A stretch of DNA of 64,000 nt from an uncultured Schlesneria sp. (GCA_903904835.1 CAIVEI010000113.1:1-64000); one strand, 5' to 3'; shown: positions 47,535 through 56,625, counted from the first letter of the stretch. Notes: a model not told the origin generated them from the letters alone. Numbers and translations are program-made.

Positions 47535-48686
47535 TTAGAAGATATCGGCCGGGTCAGCGGCTCGCAGTTTTCGCATCGCCATGGCTGCGGAGAAAATACA
47601 CATCGTGATTGTTAATCCAAGTACCGAGGTGAGTCTGAACATCGTCAGTGCCATTGGTAGTTGAGTCTCACGTGCCGCGATCTGATAAACGCACCATGAA
47701 AGCACCGTTCCGGGGAGGTAGCCCAACACAGCCAGGATCAGCGATTCCTGCATCACAAGTCGTAAGAGGTAATTGTCGGTAAAGCCGATTGCCTTAAGCG
47801 TTGCGAACTGAGGAAGATGGGTTGAAACTTCGGTGTAGAGAATCTGGTACACGATCACAAACCCGATAAAGAATCCGACAGCAGTACCCAGGCCAAAGAT
47901 AAAATTGATCGGTGCCCCTGTGTCGAGAAAGTGCTTTTCGAAGGCGATGAATTCTGCTTTTGTCAGAATTCGCATGTCGGTACCACACCAGCGAACCAGT
48001 TCGTCCCGAGCTGCCGCAGGATCGACGCCAGGCTTCAGCCTGACCAAACCCAAATCAATGCTTCCGGGAATCCTGGGGAACAAACGAAGGAAGTTGGTGT
48101 CGGTCACAAACAGGTTTCCATCGACACCAAGCGTCACACCGATTTCGGTACAGGCGGCAATCGTGATCTTCCTGCGATTAACTTCGACATCGACCCGTTC
48201 GCCCTTCGCCAGTGAGTCTGCGACCGGCCCGAACGTCGGCCTCGAACGTCGATCGAAAAGGCCCACATCGGGCTGCTGCAACTGGTGGACAGCGTCGGTG
48301 TAACCAGGAATCTGCAACATGTTTTCACCGGCCCCCAGGCCGTAAACCAGGATCTGACGTTCCGATTTGTCCCACGGATTTTTCCAGCGACCCGTCCCTA
48401 GATAGATGGCCTGGACCTCGGCGACCGCAGGGTGAGCAGGAAGCCGGTACAGCATTCGACGTGCAAATTGAGTTGGCGTGGCGAACGTCGGTGACTGCGG
48501 GCTGAGAACAACAAGATCCGCTGTTATCCGCTTGGGAACTGCCAGCGACGAATCGTATGCCGCGTTCAGAAACCCAAGCTGCACGAGCATCAGCAGGACG
48601 GCGACGACGACGCCGGCAGTCGCAACAATCAACTTGACTTTGCTGTGACTGAGTTGCTTCCAGGCGACTTGCCAACTGGACCGCAT
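47535..48686 (-). CDS. ABC exporter permease, DevC/FtsX type
   Basis: 383 aa with four membrane helices: one at the N-terminus (KLIVATAGVVVAVLLMLVQLGFLNA) and three at the C-terminus (FGLGTAVGFFIGFVIVYQILYTEV, ILAVLGYLPGTVLSWCVYQIA, VLGLTITMCIFSAAMAMRKLRAADPADIF). Between them is a periplasmic domain of about 200 aa. The layout and the terminal A-D-P motif match DevC/MacB-type permeases. AAGGA lies 9 nt upstream of ATG. It works with the ATPase downstream and the adaptor upstream. Confidence 0.9.
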   Translation of the reverse strand: MRSSWQVAWKQLSHSKVKLIVATAGVVVAVLLMLVQLGFLNAAYDSSLAVPKRITADLVVLSPQSPTFATPTQFARRMLYRLPAHPAVAEVQAIYLGTGRWKNPWDKSERQILVYGLGAGENMLQIPGYTDAVHQLQQPDVGLFDRRSRPTFGPVADSLAKGERVDVEVNRRKITIAACTEIGVTLGVDGNLFVTDTNFLRLFPRIPGSIDLGLVRLKPGVDPAAARDELVRWCGTDMRILTKAEFIAFEKHFLDTGAPINFIFGLGTAVGFFIGFVIVYQILYTEVSTHLPQFATLKAIGFTDNYLLRLVMQESLILAVLGYLPGTVLSWCVYQIAARETQLPMALTMFRLTSVLGLTITMCIFSAAMAMRKLRAADPADIF

Positions 48687-48796
48687 AACCCGTTTCCTTC
48701 GCGTTCAAAAAATGCTTTTTCAGCGGTGCTGTCATTGTTCCGCATGCTGAAGGCCGTAACACATCAACTCAGATCTTGCTTCGAAGTGATTTTGAC

Positions 48797-49909
48797 TCAT
48801 TCAGCCTTATTCAAATCAGTTTGGCCATCAAATGTGATTTCGCATCGTGCGTTGGAAAAGCCTGAAACTCGACTGCTGTCACTGCTATTGAGTCGAACGC
48901 GTACTTCGACGACGCGCGCATCGGTGTCGCTGACGGGGTCGTTGTTCAAGACGTCCTTTCGTCCGACAATCAAACCGATTTCTTCCACCTGACCAGCGAC
49001 CGATATTGTCGAACCGGTCAGCTTTGCCTGTGCTGACTGGCCAATACGGATTCGCGAGATGTCCGCCTCATAGACTTCTGCAACGACATACATCAGATCG
49101 ATCTGACCAATTTCCATGACCCCTTTATCACTGACCCGCTCCCCTGCCCTGGTATGGATTCTCAGGACGTGGCCATCGATCGGTGTCTTGATCAACGTCG
49201 CATCCAGGTCGGCTCGCGCCCTTGCTGCCGTTGCGATCGCACTCTCAATCTCTCGTTGTTGTAAATCGATATCGACTTGACGGACTTCCTGCAGGCTTTC
49301 AAGAGTCGCTTGTGCTTGCTCAAGGTCTTGTTGCGAGCGTTCCACCTGAAGTTTACGTTGTTCGAAATCCGATTCAGAGATGGTCCGCGAGGCCGCCAGT
49401 TTACGAGACCGCTCGAGTTCGGCTTCGGCATTCTTGAGAACAAAGCGACACCGATTGACGGCTGACTGCTGCGCAAGAATGTCACCGGGTTTGGCCCCCG
49501 CCTTGATCTGCGACAACTTCGCCTGAGCCACTCGAACTCGCGCCTCTGCTTCGTCAAGTGCACTCTTTCGCCGGTCATGAGTGTCCAGCATGGCTACAAC
49601 CTGCCCGGCGTGCAGCGCATCCCCTTCTTTGACGGTCAGTTGTTCGATCCTTGAACCCTCAGCCGCAGTAGGGCTCGACAGCCGAATCACTCGCGATTGC
49701 GGCTCCAATCGACCCAGCGAATGGACCTTGGTGGGGATAGTGGGGCCACGAAATGAAGATTCCGATAAGCGATCGGTTCGATCAGACTGATAGATGGCCA
49801 ATGCCGTGCCGCCGATCACAACAACAAGTATCGCAGCGGCCCACAGACATCGTAATTTGAAGCGAGATACCAATCGAGTTGAATTGGACTTGAGATTGGT
49901 TGTGCTCAT
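48797..49909 (-). CDS. HlyD/DevB-type periplasmic adaptor
   Basis: 370 aa membrane-fusion protein. One N-terminal membrane helix (LRCLWAAAILVVVIGGTALAIYQS), a biotinyl-lipoyl half-motif (GSRIEQLTVKEGDALHAGQVVAMLD), a long alpha-helical hairpin (about 115-220, rich in Glu/Gln/Arg heptads), the second lipoyl half (IKTPIDGHVLRIHTRAGERV) and a beta-barrel (QIDLMYVVAEVYEADISRIRIGQSAQAKLTG). It bridges the inner-membrane pump to an outer-membrane duct. Its ATG overlaps the stop of the TetR gene (ATGA), so the two are probably coupled in translation. Confidence 0.92.
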   Translation of the reverse strand: MSTTNLKSNSTRLVSRFKLRCLWAAAILVVVIGGTALAIYQSDRTDRLSESSFRGPTIPTKVHSLGRLEPQSRVIRLSSPTAAEGSRIEQLTVKEGDALHAGQVVAMLDTHDRRKSALDEAEARVRVAQAKLSQIKAGAKPGDILAQQSAVNRCRFVLKNAEAELERSRKLAASRTISESDFEQRKLQVERSQQDLEQAQATLESLQEVRQVDIDLQQREIESAIATAARARADLDATLIKTPIDGHVLRIHTRAGERVSDKGVMEIGQIDLMYVVAEVYEADISRIRIGQSAQAKLTGSTISVAGQVEEIGLIVGRKDVLNNDPVSDTDARVVEVRVRLNSSDSSRVSGFSNARCEITFDGQTDLNKAE

Positions 49910-50577
49910 GGAGAGCCTCTTTTCTTCGCAACGGGACGCTTTGCGGGAGCTTTCGTCGAGCGTTTTTTTGGTGCAGGAGAATCAACCGGCTGATACGTCT
50001 TCTCCCGAATGCGATTAAGTAGTTCCTGCCGTAACGGATCGGTGGGTGAAATCAGTCCAAACAAACCCCAGACAAACAACCCGTCAAGTGCCATCCATAA
50101 GAGCAACTGTTCCAGAGCCTGCGGATCCTCAGCCTGAATCCGATCCCTCATCTGTTTTCCGAATGACCGTAGCGGCTCAAGCAGCGTTGGGTTGACCGCA
50201 ACGGCGGCCAACAGTGATGCATGAAACTTCCCCATGCCGCTCATCGCCAACAAAGGGTTTGACTCAGTCGCGTCGGCATTCTCTGCCGGTATCACGCAAC
50301 TATCTAACAATGCCCGAACCCACCGTCCGTTTGGCTGAGGATCAACAGCGACCTTCGCATTCAGTGTCTGTTCGACATGCAAAGCAAAATGTGTAATCAA
50401 ACTACGGACGAGCTCTTCCTTGGAGGCAAAATGATAGATCAATCCCCCCTTACTCACCCCTGCCTCACGGGCGACGTTATCGAGAGTCATCGACAACAAC
50501 CCGTCTCGAGATGCGACCCGGATCGCTGCCTCAAGAATGGGCTCACGGGCTGATGCTTCTGGTTTGCGCTTGGCCAT
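49906..50577 (-). CDS. TetR family transcriptional regulator
   Basis: 223 aa from ATG 50577. The HTH is typical: REPILEAAIRVASRDGLLSMTLDNVAREAGVSKGGLIYHFASKEELVRSLITHFA. The ligand domain is helical. The C-terminus is Lys/Pro/Ala-rich (PAPKKRSTKAPAKRPVAKKRG), an unusual basic tail that might add non-specific DNA contact. It heads the HlyD-permease-ATPase operon and overlaps the adaptor gene by 4 bp. Two operator-like palindromes and a promoter lie just upstream, so autorepression with control of the exporter is the likely circuit. Confidence 0.9.
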   Translation of the reverse strand: MAKRKPEASAREPILEAAIRVASRDGLLSMTLDNVAREAGVSKGGLIYHFASKEELVRSLITHFALHVEQTLNAKVAVDPQPNGRWVRALLDSCVIPAENADATESNPLLAMSGMGKFHASLLAAVAVNPTLLEPLRSFGKQMRDRIQAEDPQALEQLLLWMALDGLFVWGLFGLISPTDPLRQELLNRIREKTYQPVDSPAPKKRSTKAPAKRPVAKKRGSP

Positions 50578-50608
50578 TTGCAACCACTTCCTTGCCGAGT
50601 AAAACAAA

Positions 50609-50659
50609 ACCGACCGGTTGGTGTTGTTTTACTATACCAACTGGTCGGTATCATGGCAA
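50609..50659 (-). promoter_or_regulatory. TetR operon promoter with two operators
   Basis: On the minus strand, TTGCCA (50659-50654), 17 bp, TATAGT (50636-50631) form a promoter. Two palindrome-like sites with the same core occur: ACCAACTGGTCGGT (50636-50649), filling the spacer, and ACCGACCGGTTGGT (50609-50622), just after the expected start point. Their centres are 27 bp apart. Each is ACCRACYGGTYGGT or its complement, a usual TetR-type operator form. Confidence 0.78.
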
Positions 50660-50859
50660 GTGCAGCATGAGCAAATCCAGGCGGCAAATGGCTTGGATTC
50701 GGAAAACACCGATGACGAATTGGCATCAGGCAATCCGACGCAACCCAACCGCTCCTGCGGCGGTGGTAAACGGGCCTTTGCACCAGCACGCGCCACCATT
50801 CATCGACACGACCTGATTCAATTCCCCAAGTCGTTGCCGACAACTGCAATTCGCGTGGT

Positions 50860-50895
50860 GTGCCACTGCATCGGCGTCTTCGCAGACGCAGTGTC
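50860..50895. repeat. GTGCCAC palindromic element, left-end fragment (copy F)
   Basis: GTGCCACTGCATCGGCGTCT onward matches the left end of copy C, and CACTGC (50864-50869) pairs with GCAGTG (50888-50893), with GTCT/AGAC inside. The right half of the element is absent. It lies 38 bp after the stop of the thioredoxin-fold gene. Confidence 0.65.
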
Positions 50896-50933
50896 TTCTC
50901 TTTTTCGATTGTCTCGATAGGCCAACGCACAAA

Positions 50934-51515
50934 TCACTTTGCCAGCAAGTCGAAGATCTGGTCGACGTTGTCATACGGCTTCGGAATCGGACCGACATGC
51001 GCAACCTGCCCCTTGCGGTCAATGAAAAAGACGCCAGAAAGAGGTGCTTCCTTGACGGGGTCGAGTCTACCCCAGTGGCGATGGATTCGAAGTGTTCCTT
51101 CGGGGGACTGAGGATCAACATCCGAAACGAGTGGAAATGGAAACTCCCCCCCTGCTCTTTCCATGGCCGTGCGATTGACTTGGGGGATAGAAGCAGTCAC
51201 TCCCACAACTTTTACATCATTCGCTTGAAGCTCGGCAAAACGATCTCGCAATTTCAACAAATCAGGATCATTGTCAGCACCTCGTTCCCCGTCAAAGAAG
51301 ACGACGATGATGCGATGTCGGCCCAGCCAGGCGGCCAGCCGCACGAGGTGGCTGTCCGAATCCAATGCTTCAAATCCCGGTGCAGGACGCATCGTCCTGG
51401 CCGCCTCAACCTGCTCAAGATAGGTCTGCGGATGGTTATTCTTGATTCGCATCACACACACCGCAGCGATCAACACGCCAGCAGCGATTACAAACAAGAA
51501 CTTTCGATCTCTCAT
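50934..51515 (-). CDS. Thioredoxin/peroxiredoxin-fold membrane-anchored protein lacking active-site Cys
   Basis: 193 aa with an N-terminal membrane helix (FLFVIAAGVLIAAVCVM). The fold follows the AhpC/TSA-redoxin pattern: PAPGFEALDSDSHLVRLAAWLGRHRIIVVFFDGERGADNDPDLLKLRDRFAELQANDVKVVGVT, VSDVDPQ, and GVFFIDRKGQVAHVG. The peroxidatic Cys expected after the VVFF strand is absent; the only Cys is inside the membrane helix. It is therefore unlikely to be a thiol peroxidase. Its ATG overlaps the stop of the YheT-like hydrolase gene (ATGA), pointing to coupled translation. Confidence 0.82.
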   Translation of the reverse strand: MRDRKFLFVIAAGVLIAAVCVMRIKNNHPQTYLEQVEAARTMRPAPGFEALDSDSHLVRLAAWLGRHRIIVVFFDGERGADNDPDLLKLRDRFAELQANDVKVVGVTASIPQVNRTAMERAGGEFPFPLVSDVDPQSPEGTLRIHRHWGRLDPVKEAPLSGVFFIDRKGQVAHVGPIPKPYDNVDQIFDLLAK

Positions 51516-52537
51516 GAAGTCGTCCAATCAATCACCTGGCGGTCCAGCCAGGTCGGGCCGTTAGTTGTTACAAAACCCAAGTGCCCGCCGTGCCTGGGGG
51601 CTCGTAATTCAGTTGTTGGTGATAATATGGCGTTTGCAAAGGGTCCAAAGGGGACAACGGGGTCATCCTGTGCAGCGATAATCAATGTCGGGACTGTAAT
51701 TCCCGGCAAAAACTGTTTGGCGCTAGCTAGTGAATAATAGTCGGCCGCCGATGCAAAACCACAAACGGGTGCGGTAAAGGTTTCGTCAAATTCCCGCATC
51801 GAACGAGGCGGCCGAGTAAACCAGCCGTCCGGGATGATGGCGTCGGGTCTGACGAGTTGGCGATGTTGTATGTTGCGAATACATGTCTTCGCAAAATAGG
51901 CGTCGTAAACGCGAGCCCAGCCAGTGTTGATATATTCGATCGTCTCTGAAAGGTCGATTGGCGGACAGACTGCGACGGCTCGGATGACCCCATCGATCGT
52001 GCTGGATTCCCCCAGCAGCTTGAGTGCGACGTTGCCGCCCATTGAAAAGCCGATCAAACAGACTGGCGATGACGGACAACGGCTTTGCACCTGTGTAATC
52101 GCGGCCCGCAGGTCGTCAGATCGGCCACTATGATACGGCAGTCGGGCCAATGACATGCCCGCTCCGCAACCTCGCCAGTCCAGTCGAAATGTTCTCACGT
52201 TCTGGCGGCATAATTGATTCGCGATACGTTGCATGTAGGGACTGGCATGAGAGCCGGCGAGCCCATGTAATAGCAGAGCGACCCGATCACCCGGTCTCCA
52301 GTTCTCGGGACATTCGTCATGATAGACCAGCCGATCACCGTCATCGACCACCACTTCACCTACGGTTGAGACGGACGTTGTCAGGCCGCTTCGATCTTTC
52401 GTGCGACCAAACAAATAGGTCCCCGCCAATGTTTGGATATGACCGTTTCGAAAAATCCACGGGGGCTGAAATAAATGGCTTGTTTCAGCCAGCCCAACAA
52501 TTGGTATGGAAGAAGGCTCGGGCGGCGTCGCAGTCAT
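51512..52537 (-). CDS. YheT-family alpha/beta hydrolase
   Basis: 341 aa from ATG 52537. YheT/ABHD1-3 landmarks are present: FRNGHIQTLAG near the N-terminus, LLLHGLAGSHASPYMQRIANQL (oxyanion region), the nucleophile in IGFSMGGNVALKLLGE, Asp in IIAAQDDPVVPF and His in RHGGHLGF. Substrates of bacterial YheT proteins are not settled; short-chain esters are hydrolysed by some. A longer frame to 52738 has no similarity in the added part and was not used. It is translationally coupled to the thioredoxin-fold gene. Confidence 0.88.
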   Translation of the reverse strand: MTATPPEPSSIPIVGLAETSHLFQPPWIFRNGHIQTLAGTYLFGRTKDRSGLTTSVSTVGEVVVDDGDRLVYHDECPENWRPGDRVALLLHGLAGSHASPYMQRIANQLCRQNVRTFRLDWRGCGAGMSLARLPYHSGRSDDLRAAITQVQSRCPSSPVCLIGFSMGGNVALKLLGESSTIDGVIRAVAVCPPIDLSETIEYINTGWARVYDAYFAKTCIRNIQHRQLVRPDAIIPDGWFTRPPRSMREFDETFTAPVCGFASAADYYSLASAKQFLPGITVPTLIIAAQDDPVVPFGPFANAILSPTTELRAPRHGGHLGFVTTNGPTWLDRQVIDWTTS

Positions 52538-52858
52538 AAGCGACTGAAATCCTCTGGGTTTGGTCGGTTCGTGTGCTATGTCCTCGACCGGGAGAGACCG
52601 ACTCGGGCATTGTCCCGATAATCTACCACGCCGAACATCGAGAAACAATCTGTACATCGCAGCAATCGCCGTTCCAAAGTGGCCTCGACAGGTGTACGTC
52701 GGAGGATCAGAAGATGAAGGGAGTGTGTGTTTCTTCACAGACCCGGTCTCAGTCTCAGAAAATGATCTCTGAAGGTTTGGAATCTCTCAGGCTGGCTTTT
52801 AGAATCCGCCTGCGTTGACTTCGACTGATCCCACTCGCGATTTAAAAAGGTCATGCTG
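52538..52858. other. Divergent intergenic region
   Basis: Lies between the YheT-like gene (minus) and the PHP-domain gene (plus). Short frames exist but have neither ribosome sites nor recognisable products. No repeats or clear promoter boxes identified. Confidence 0.45.
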
Positions 52859-55438
52859 ATGAAGTCGTTATTCGCCGTCATGGGAACAGCACTTCTGCTC
52901 GTTCTTGCGGTTGGACTGGGTGCTGCCAGACAAGTGACCACAGTTGGTGACAAGCCCGTTGAGATCGCCGTGCTGACGGAAGCGACTTGGGAAAGATTTT
53001 TGCCTGAGGGAAAAGAGGTTGACGCCATCTATGGTGACGTCGTGTTGCGAAACGGCTATGTCTCTGCGGTGATCGCTCAGCCTCTGGCAACCCGGCACGC
53101 CAACATGACCGTTCGGGATGTGGCCGGTGCAATTATCGATTTCACAGTCCTGTCGTTGCCGAATGATCAGCTTGCTGCCTTTTATCCAGGAAAGAAGGTG
53201 TTCCCCTACCGGACGCTGACGGCACTCGATAACAACGGTAAAGATTTTTCGATAGAGGCACCGATTGCATCGCAGAAGTCTATTGCTGTTGCCGTCAAAG
53301 CGGATGGAAATGACGAACGTCCTGAAGCGGTTGTGCGTTACGAATTGGGTCCGTCAGATCGGTTTTTGACCGTGACGACGACTTATACGAACCATACTTC
53401 ACAAGTTCTGTCCGTCACGCTCGAAGATGAATTCCGGGCCGATGGCGGCAAGGAAGAGATGTCACGTACTCCCAATGGAACAGTCGATCGATTCTGGCTC
53501 GAAGACCGTTTCTGGGCTCAAGCGTATGGACTCGATGCCGAAGGCTACAAACTTCAACTGACCAGCGATCCGAAGGTCACGTCGATCCGTTATGAAAACA
53601 AAGAAGGTTCGTCAAAGATCACTTTGGAACCGGGCAAGTCATATCAACTGAAACGCCGCTTTTATCCCGGCGCAAATCTTGTCGCTGTAAATGCGATTGC
53701 AGCAAACCTGGCTCCGTCCAATTCGACAGCGATCCCGATTGCCGTCAGAAACAAAAGTAGTCGATCACTACCCAAAACATTGATCGAATTCAAAAAGGGC
53801 GAGATTTCCTACGGAACCGTTCGAACCGACGCCGAAGGGATGGCTTCAGTCGTACTTCCAAACGAAGAACTGACGGCCGACGTTTTCGCCTTTGGACGGA
53901 AGATTGCATCGAGTCTTGCTGTACCGATCAGCCCTCGTCCTCTGGTGCTGACAGTCGATTTCGATCCTGGAGTAGTCTCGGCCACCATCACAGACGGCGA
54001 TGGTCGATTGATTCCCTGCAAAGTCGAATTCAAGCAGCTCGGCGACGATTCCAAACTGGATTTCGGTCCCGAGACGGGTGAGTTCTCCGTTCGAAACCTG
54101 GTCTACACGGCCAGTGGGAAATTTCAACGACCGATACCATCCGGCAAATATGCCGTGGCAATCAGTCACGGCCCTGAGTTTGACGCGGTGTTTACAGAGG
54201 TGACCGTTCAGCCTGATGAAACCGTTCCGCTCGTCGCAAAACTGATTCGGACGGTTGAAACACCGGGTTGGGTCAGCGGCGAATTTCACAGTCACAGCAG
54301 TCCGTCTGGCGATAATACGTCAAGTCAACTTGGGCGAGTCCTGAATCTCGCTGCGGAACAGATCGAATTCGCGCCGTGTACCGAACACAACAGGGTCAGC
54401 ACCTATCAGCCGCACATCGACCGATTAGGACTCCGTTCACAGTTGGCGACGGTATCAGGGATCGAAATGACAGGAGTCCCCCTCCCCTTAAACCATCAGA
54501 ACGCATTCCCGATGAAACTGACTCCGCGAACGCAAGACGGCGGAGGGCCGATCGCAGGCCCTGATCTGGAAACCCAGATTGAGCGATTGGCGTTGCATGA
54601 CGATCGCAGTGAAAAGTTGATTCAGGTCAATCATCCCGATATCGGCTGGATGTTTTATGATAAAGATGGAGATGGCAAACCGGACAGCGGATTCGAGCGG
54701 GCATTTCCATTCATGGACGTGATCGAAATTCACCCGATCGACCGCGTGCTGAATCTCGGCCCATTCACCGAGATTGAAGGTAAACAATATCACAACACGA
54801 TTTTCAATTGGTTGCAGTTGCTGAACCAGGGTTTTCGGATTTATGGCGTCGTAAACACCGACGCTCACTACAACTTCCACGGATCGGGTTGGCTGAGGAA
54901 TTGGATTCAGTCGTCGACCGACGACCCAGCCAAGATCGACACGATGGAAATGGTGCGTGCCGCCGAGCGAGGCCGATTGGTCATGTCGAACGGGCCGTAT
55001 CTTGAAGTCACCGCTCAGGAGTCGGGCAAGCCAGACGTTCACGTTGCTGGACAAGATCTGAAAGCGATGTCTGGCAAGGTGTCGCTAAAGGTCCGCGTAC
55101 AATGTCCAAACTGGCTGGACGTTAATCGCGTCTTCGTGCTGGTCAATGGGCGTATTCACGAAACGCATAACTACTCTCGCGAGAAAACACCGGACGCTTT
55201 TCGCGGCGGTATCGTGAAATTCGAAAGAACACTCGATCTCGAATTGAAATCCGACGCCCATCTCATCGTGGCAACAGGCAATTCAGCCGGAAACCTCCTC
55301 TCGATCTACGGTTTGGAATACGGCAAGTCACAACCTGCTGCAATGACAAATCCAATCTTCGTCGACATCAACGGTGACGGCTTCCAGCCAAACAAAGACA
55401 CCCTCGACGCACCCTTGCCGGCAAAATTTCCCAGGTAA
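52859..55438 (+). CDS. Exported CehA/McbA-type PHP-domain metallohydrolase
   Basis: 859 aa with a signal peptide (MKSLFAVMGTALLLVLAVGLGAARQ). The first 460 residues are beta-rich, including a carboxypeptidase-regulatory-like part (VVSATITDGDGRLIPCKVEF). The PHP-type metal site starts at about 473: GWVSGEFHSHSSPSGDNTS, then EFAPCTEHNRVS, with later acidic/His groups (VNHPDIGW, NTDAHYNFHGSGWLRNW). CehA/McbA enzymes hydrolyse carbamates and related esters; this protein's substrate is unknown. ATG 52859 has AAGG 8 nt upstream; ATG 52853 would be only 2 nt from it. Confidence 0.85.
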   Translation: MKSLFAVMGTALLLVLAVGLGAARQVTTVGDKPVEIAVLTEATWERFLPEGKEVDAIYGDVVLRNGYVSAVIAQPLATRHANMTVRDVAGAIIDFTVLSLPNDQLAAFYPGKKVFPYRTLTALDNNGKDFSIEAPIASQKSIAVAVKADGNDERPEAVVRYELGPSDRFLTVTTTYTNHTSQVLSVTLEDEFRADGGKEEMSRTPNGTVDRFWLEDRFWAQAYGLDAEGYKLQLTSDPKVTSIRYENKEGSSKITLEPGKSYQLKRRFYPGANLVAVNAIAANLAPSNSTAIPIAVRNKSSRSLPKTLIEFKKGEISYGTVRTDAEGMASVVLPNEELTADVFAFGRKIASSLAVPISPRPLVLTVDFDPGVVSATITDGDGRLIPCKVEFKQLGDDSKLDFGPETGEFSVRNLVYTASGKFQRPIPSGKYAVAISHGPEFDAVFTEVTVQPDETVPLVAKLIRTVETPGWVSGEFHSHSSPSGDNTSSQLGRVLNLAAEQIEFAPCTEHNRVSTYQPHIDRLGLRSQLATVSGIEMTGVPLPLNHQNAFPMKLTPRTQDGGGPIAGPDLETQIERLALHDDRSEKLIQVNHPDIGWMFYDKDGDGKPDSGFERAFPFMDVIEIHPIDRVLNLGPFTEIEGKQYHNTIFNWLQLLNQGFRIYGVVNTDAHYNFHGSGWLRNWIQSSTDDPAKIDTMEMVRAAERGRLVMSNGPYLEVTAQESGKPDVHVAGQDLKAMSGKVSLKVRVQCPNWLDVNRVFVLVNGRIHETHNYSREKTPDAFRGGIVKFERTLDLELKSDAHLIVATGNSAGNLLSIYGLEYGKSQPAAMTNPIFVDINGDGFQPNKDTLDAPLPAKFPR

Positions 55439-55487
55439 CTCAAAAAAAGAGTGAACCGAAACGGCTTCAGCTTCGGCTGACTGGCAA

Positions 55488-56045
55488 ATGGACGTCGAAC
55501 CACGAAAAACTCGCGATGCCTGGCTGGCTCTGAGATGTCAACTCGGAGAATCGCTGGCGTTTCGTGAGCTGGTCGCCGAGTTCGAACGACCATTGGCCTA
55601 TTTTGTGACCAAGATGATCGGCGATCAGGACGCTGCCTGGGATGTGCTTCAACTCGTCTGGATTCGTGCCTTTCAACAAATTCGCCGATTGCAGAATCCA
55701 GAGCAGGTTCGTGCCTGGCTTTATGGGATCGCGCACGGACTGGCGGTAGATCATCTGCGAAAGCGGGATTCCCTTCGACGTATCGAACGTGAATACGCTG
55801 AAGAACATCCCGAAGAAACGGATGACAAACCCACTTTTAACACGGAAGAGGTCGCTACCGTCCATCAGGCTCTGGATCAATTAGACCTGAGGCTGCGTGA
55901 AGTCTTGACACTGTATTTCATCGAAGATTTGACGATTGCCGAAGTGGCCGGGATCGTTGGTGTTCCCGAGGGAACCGTGAAGTCCCGGCTGTATCACGCC
56001 CGTCAGGCGCTGCGTGAACGACTGAAAGGTATGAACCATGAGTGA
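55488..56045 (+). CDS. ECF-type RNA polymerase sigma factor
   Basis: 185 aa with sigma region 2 (AFRELVAEFERPLAYFVTKMIGDQDAAWDVLQLVWIRAFQQIRRLQNPEQVRAWLYGIAHGLAVDHLRKR) and region 4 (VHQALDQLDLRLREVLTLYFIEDLTIAEVAGIVGVPEGTVKSRLYHARQALRERL). It overlaps by 8 bp the next gene, a small membrane protein that may act as its sensor or anti-sigma factor. No ribosome site is obvious, and translation may depend on another signal. The target promoter is unknown. Confidence 0.92.
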   Translation: MDVEPRKTRDAWLALRCQLGESLAFRELVAEFERPLAYFVTKMIGDQDAAWDVLQLVWIRAFQQIRRLQNPEQVRAWLYGIAHGLAVDHLRKRDSLRRIEREYAEEHPEETDDKPTFNTEEVATVHQALDQLDLRLREVLTLYFIEDLTIAEVAGIVGVPEGTVKSRLYHARQALRERLKGMNHE

Positions 56046-56454
56046 ATCGCCAAACAAGATTCGCGAGCAATTACTGGCTCAAAATGAGCCGACTCGCGAA
56101 CGGCGTCTTAAGTACGAAAAGGAGACTCAAGCCATGTTGAATGAACTCGAAGTCGGATTCCGTCGTGAAAAATGGGGCACAGGAATTCTCTGGGTTTATG
56201 CCACGTTTTTCATGACGGTCGCGCTGCTTGTTACCGGTTATCGAAATCAGGTCCAGCCAGAAATTTCCATACTGGCGTTTGCATTCACGTTACTGATTAT
56301 GGGTGCGGTGGAACTCATCAAGCATTTCATTAATCGGAGTCGTGTCGAGGTTTTGAAAGAATTAAAAGCCATGCAGATGCAAGTCTTCGAACTCGAATCG
56401 CTGATGCCGAAGCACTCCCGACAGAACGGCGGCGAGAAACAGCGAACGGATTGA
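56038..56454 (+). CDS. Small membrane protein coupled to ECF sigma factor (possible anti-sigma)
   Basis: 138 aa. A charged cytosolic N-terminus (about 1-45), two membrane helices (GILWVYATFFMTVALLVTGY and ISILAFAFTLLIMGAVELI) and a charged C-terminal helix (RSRVEVLKELKAMQMQVFELESL) that could form a coiled coil. No zinc-binding anti-sigma motif (HXXXCXXC). The 8 bp overlap with the sigma factor gene makes functional linkage likely. Role as anti-sigma is inference from position. Confidence 0.7.
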   Translation: MSESPNKIREQLLAQNEPTRERRLKYEKETQAMLNELEVGFRREKWGTGILWVYATFFMTVALLVTGYRNQVQPEISILAFAFTLLIMGAVELIKHFINRSRVEVLKELKAMQMQVFELESLMPKHSRQNGGEKQRTD

Positions 56455-56568
56455 GCCTACGCGGTCTTGAAAACGGCAGTCTCCGCAATGCTCACCGGCG
56501 GTTTTACGGATTCGTAGCTTGGGCTTTAGCCCGAGCAAACCTCAATGACGCCTGCCCGACGCGCCAGC

Positions 56569-56625
56569 GGAACAGAAACAGGGGTAGGTCCAGTGCGTAT
56601 CTGGACCTGTCTCCGTTTCTGTTTG
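56569..56625. repeat. Long imperfect hairpin
   Basis: Bases 56570-56593 (AACAGAAAC ... AGGTCCAG) pair with 56601-56625 (CTGGACCT ... GTTTCTGTT) with few mismatches around a 7 nt loop. Confidence 0.6.

Larger units (their letters stand above)
50578..50933. other. Intergenic region with TetR operators and repeat fragment
   Basis: Contains the TetR promoter and operators (50609-50659) and palindromic element fragment F (50860-50895). The 200 bp between them has short open frames on both strands but no ribosome site or recognisable product. Confidence 0.6.

Noticed and set aside
50618-50920. 100-codon plus-strand frame after the TetR operators
   Set aside because: Starts inside the TetR promoter/operator region, lacks a ribosome site, and ends in palindromic element fragment F.
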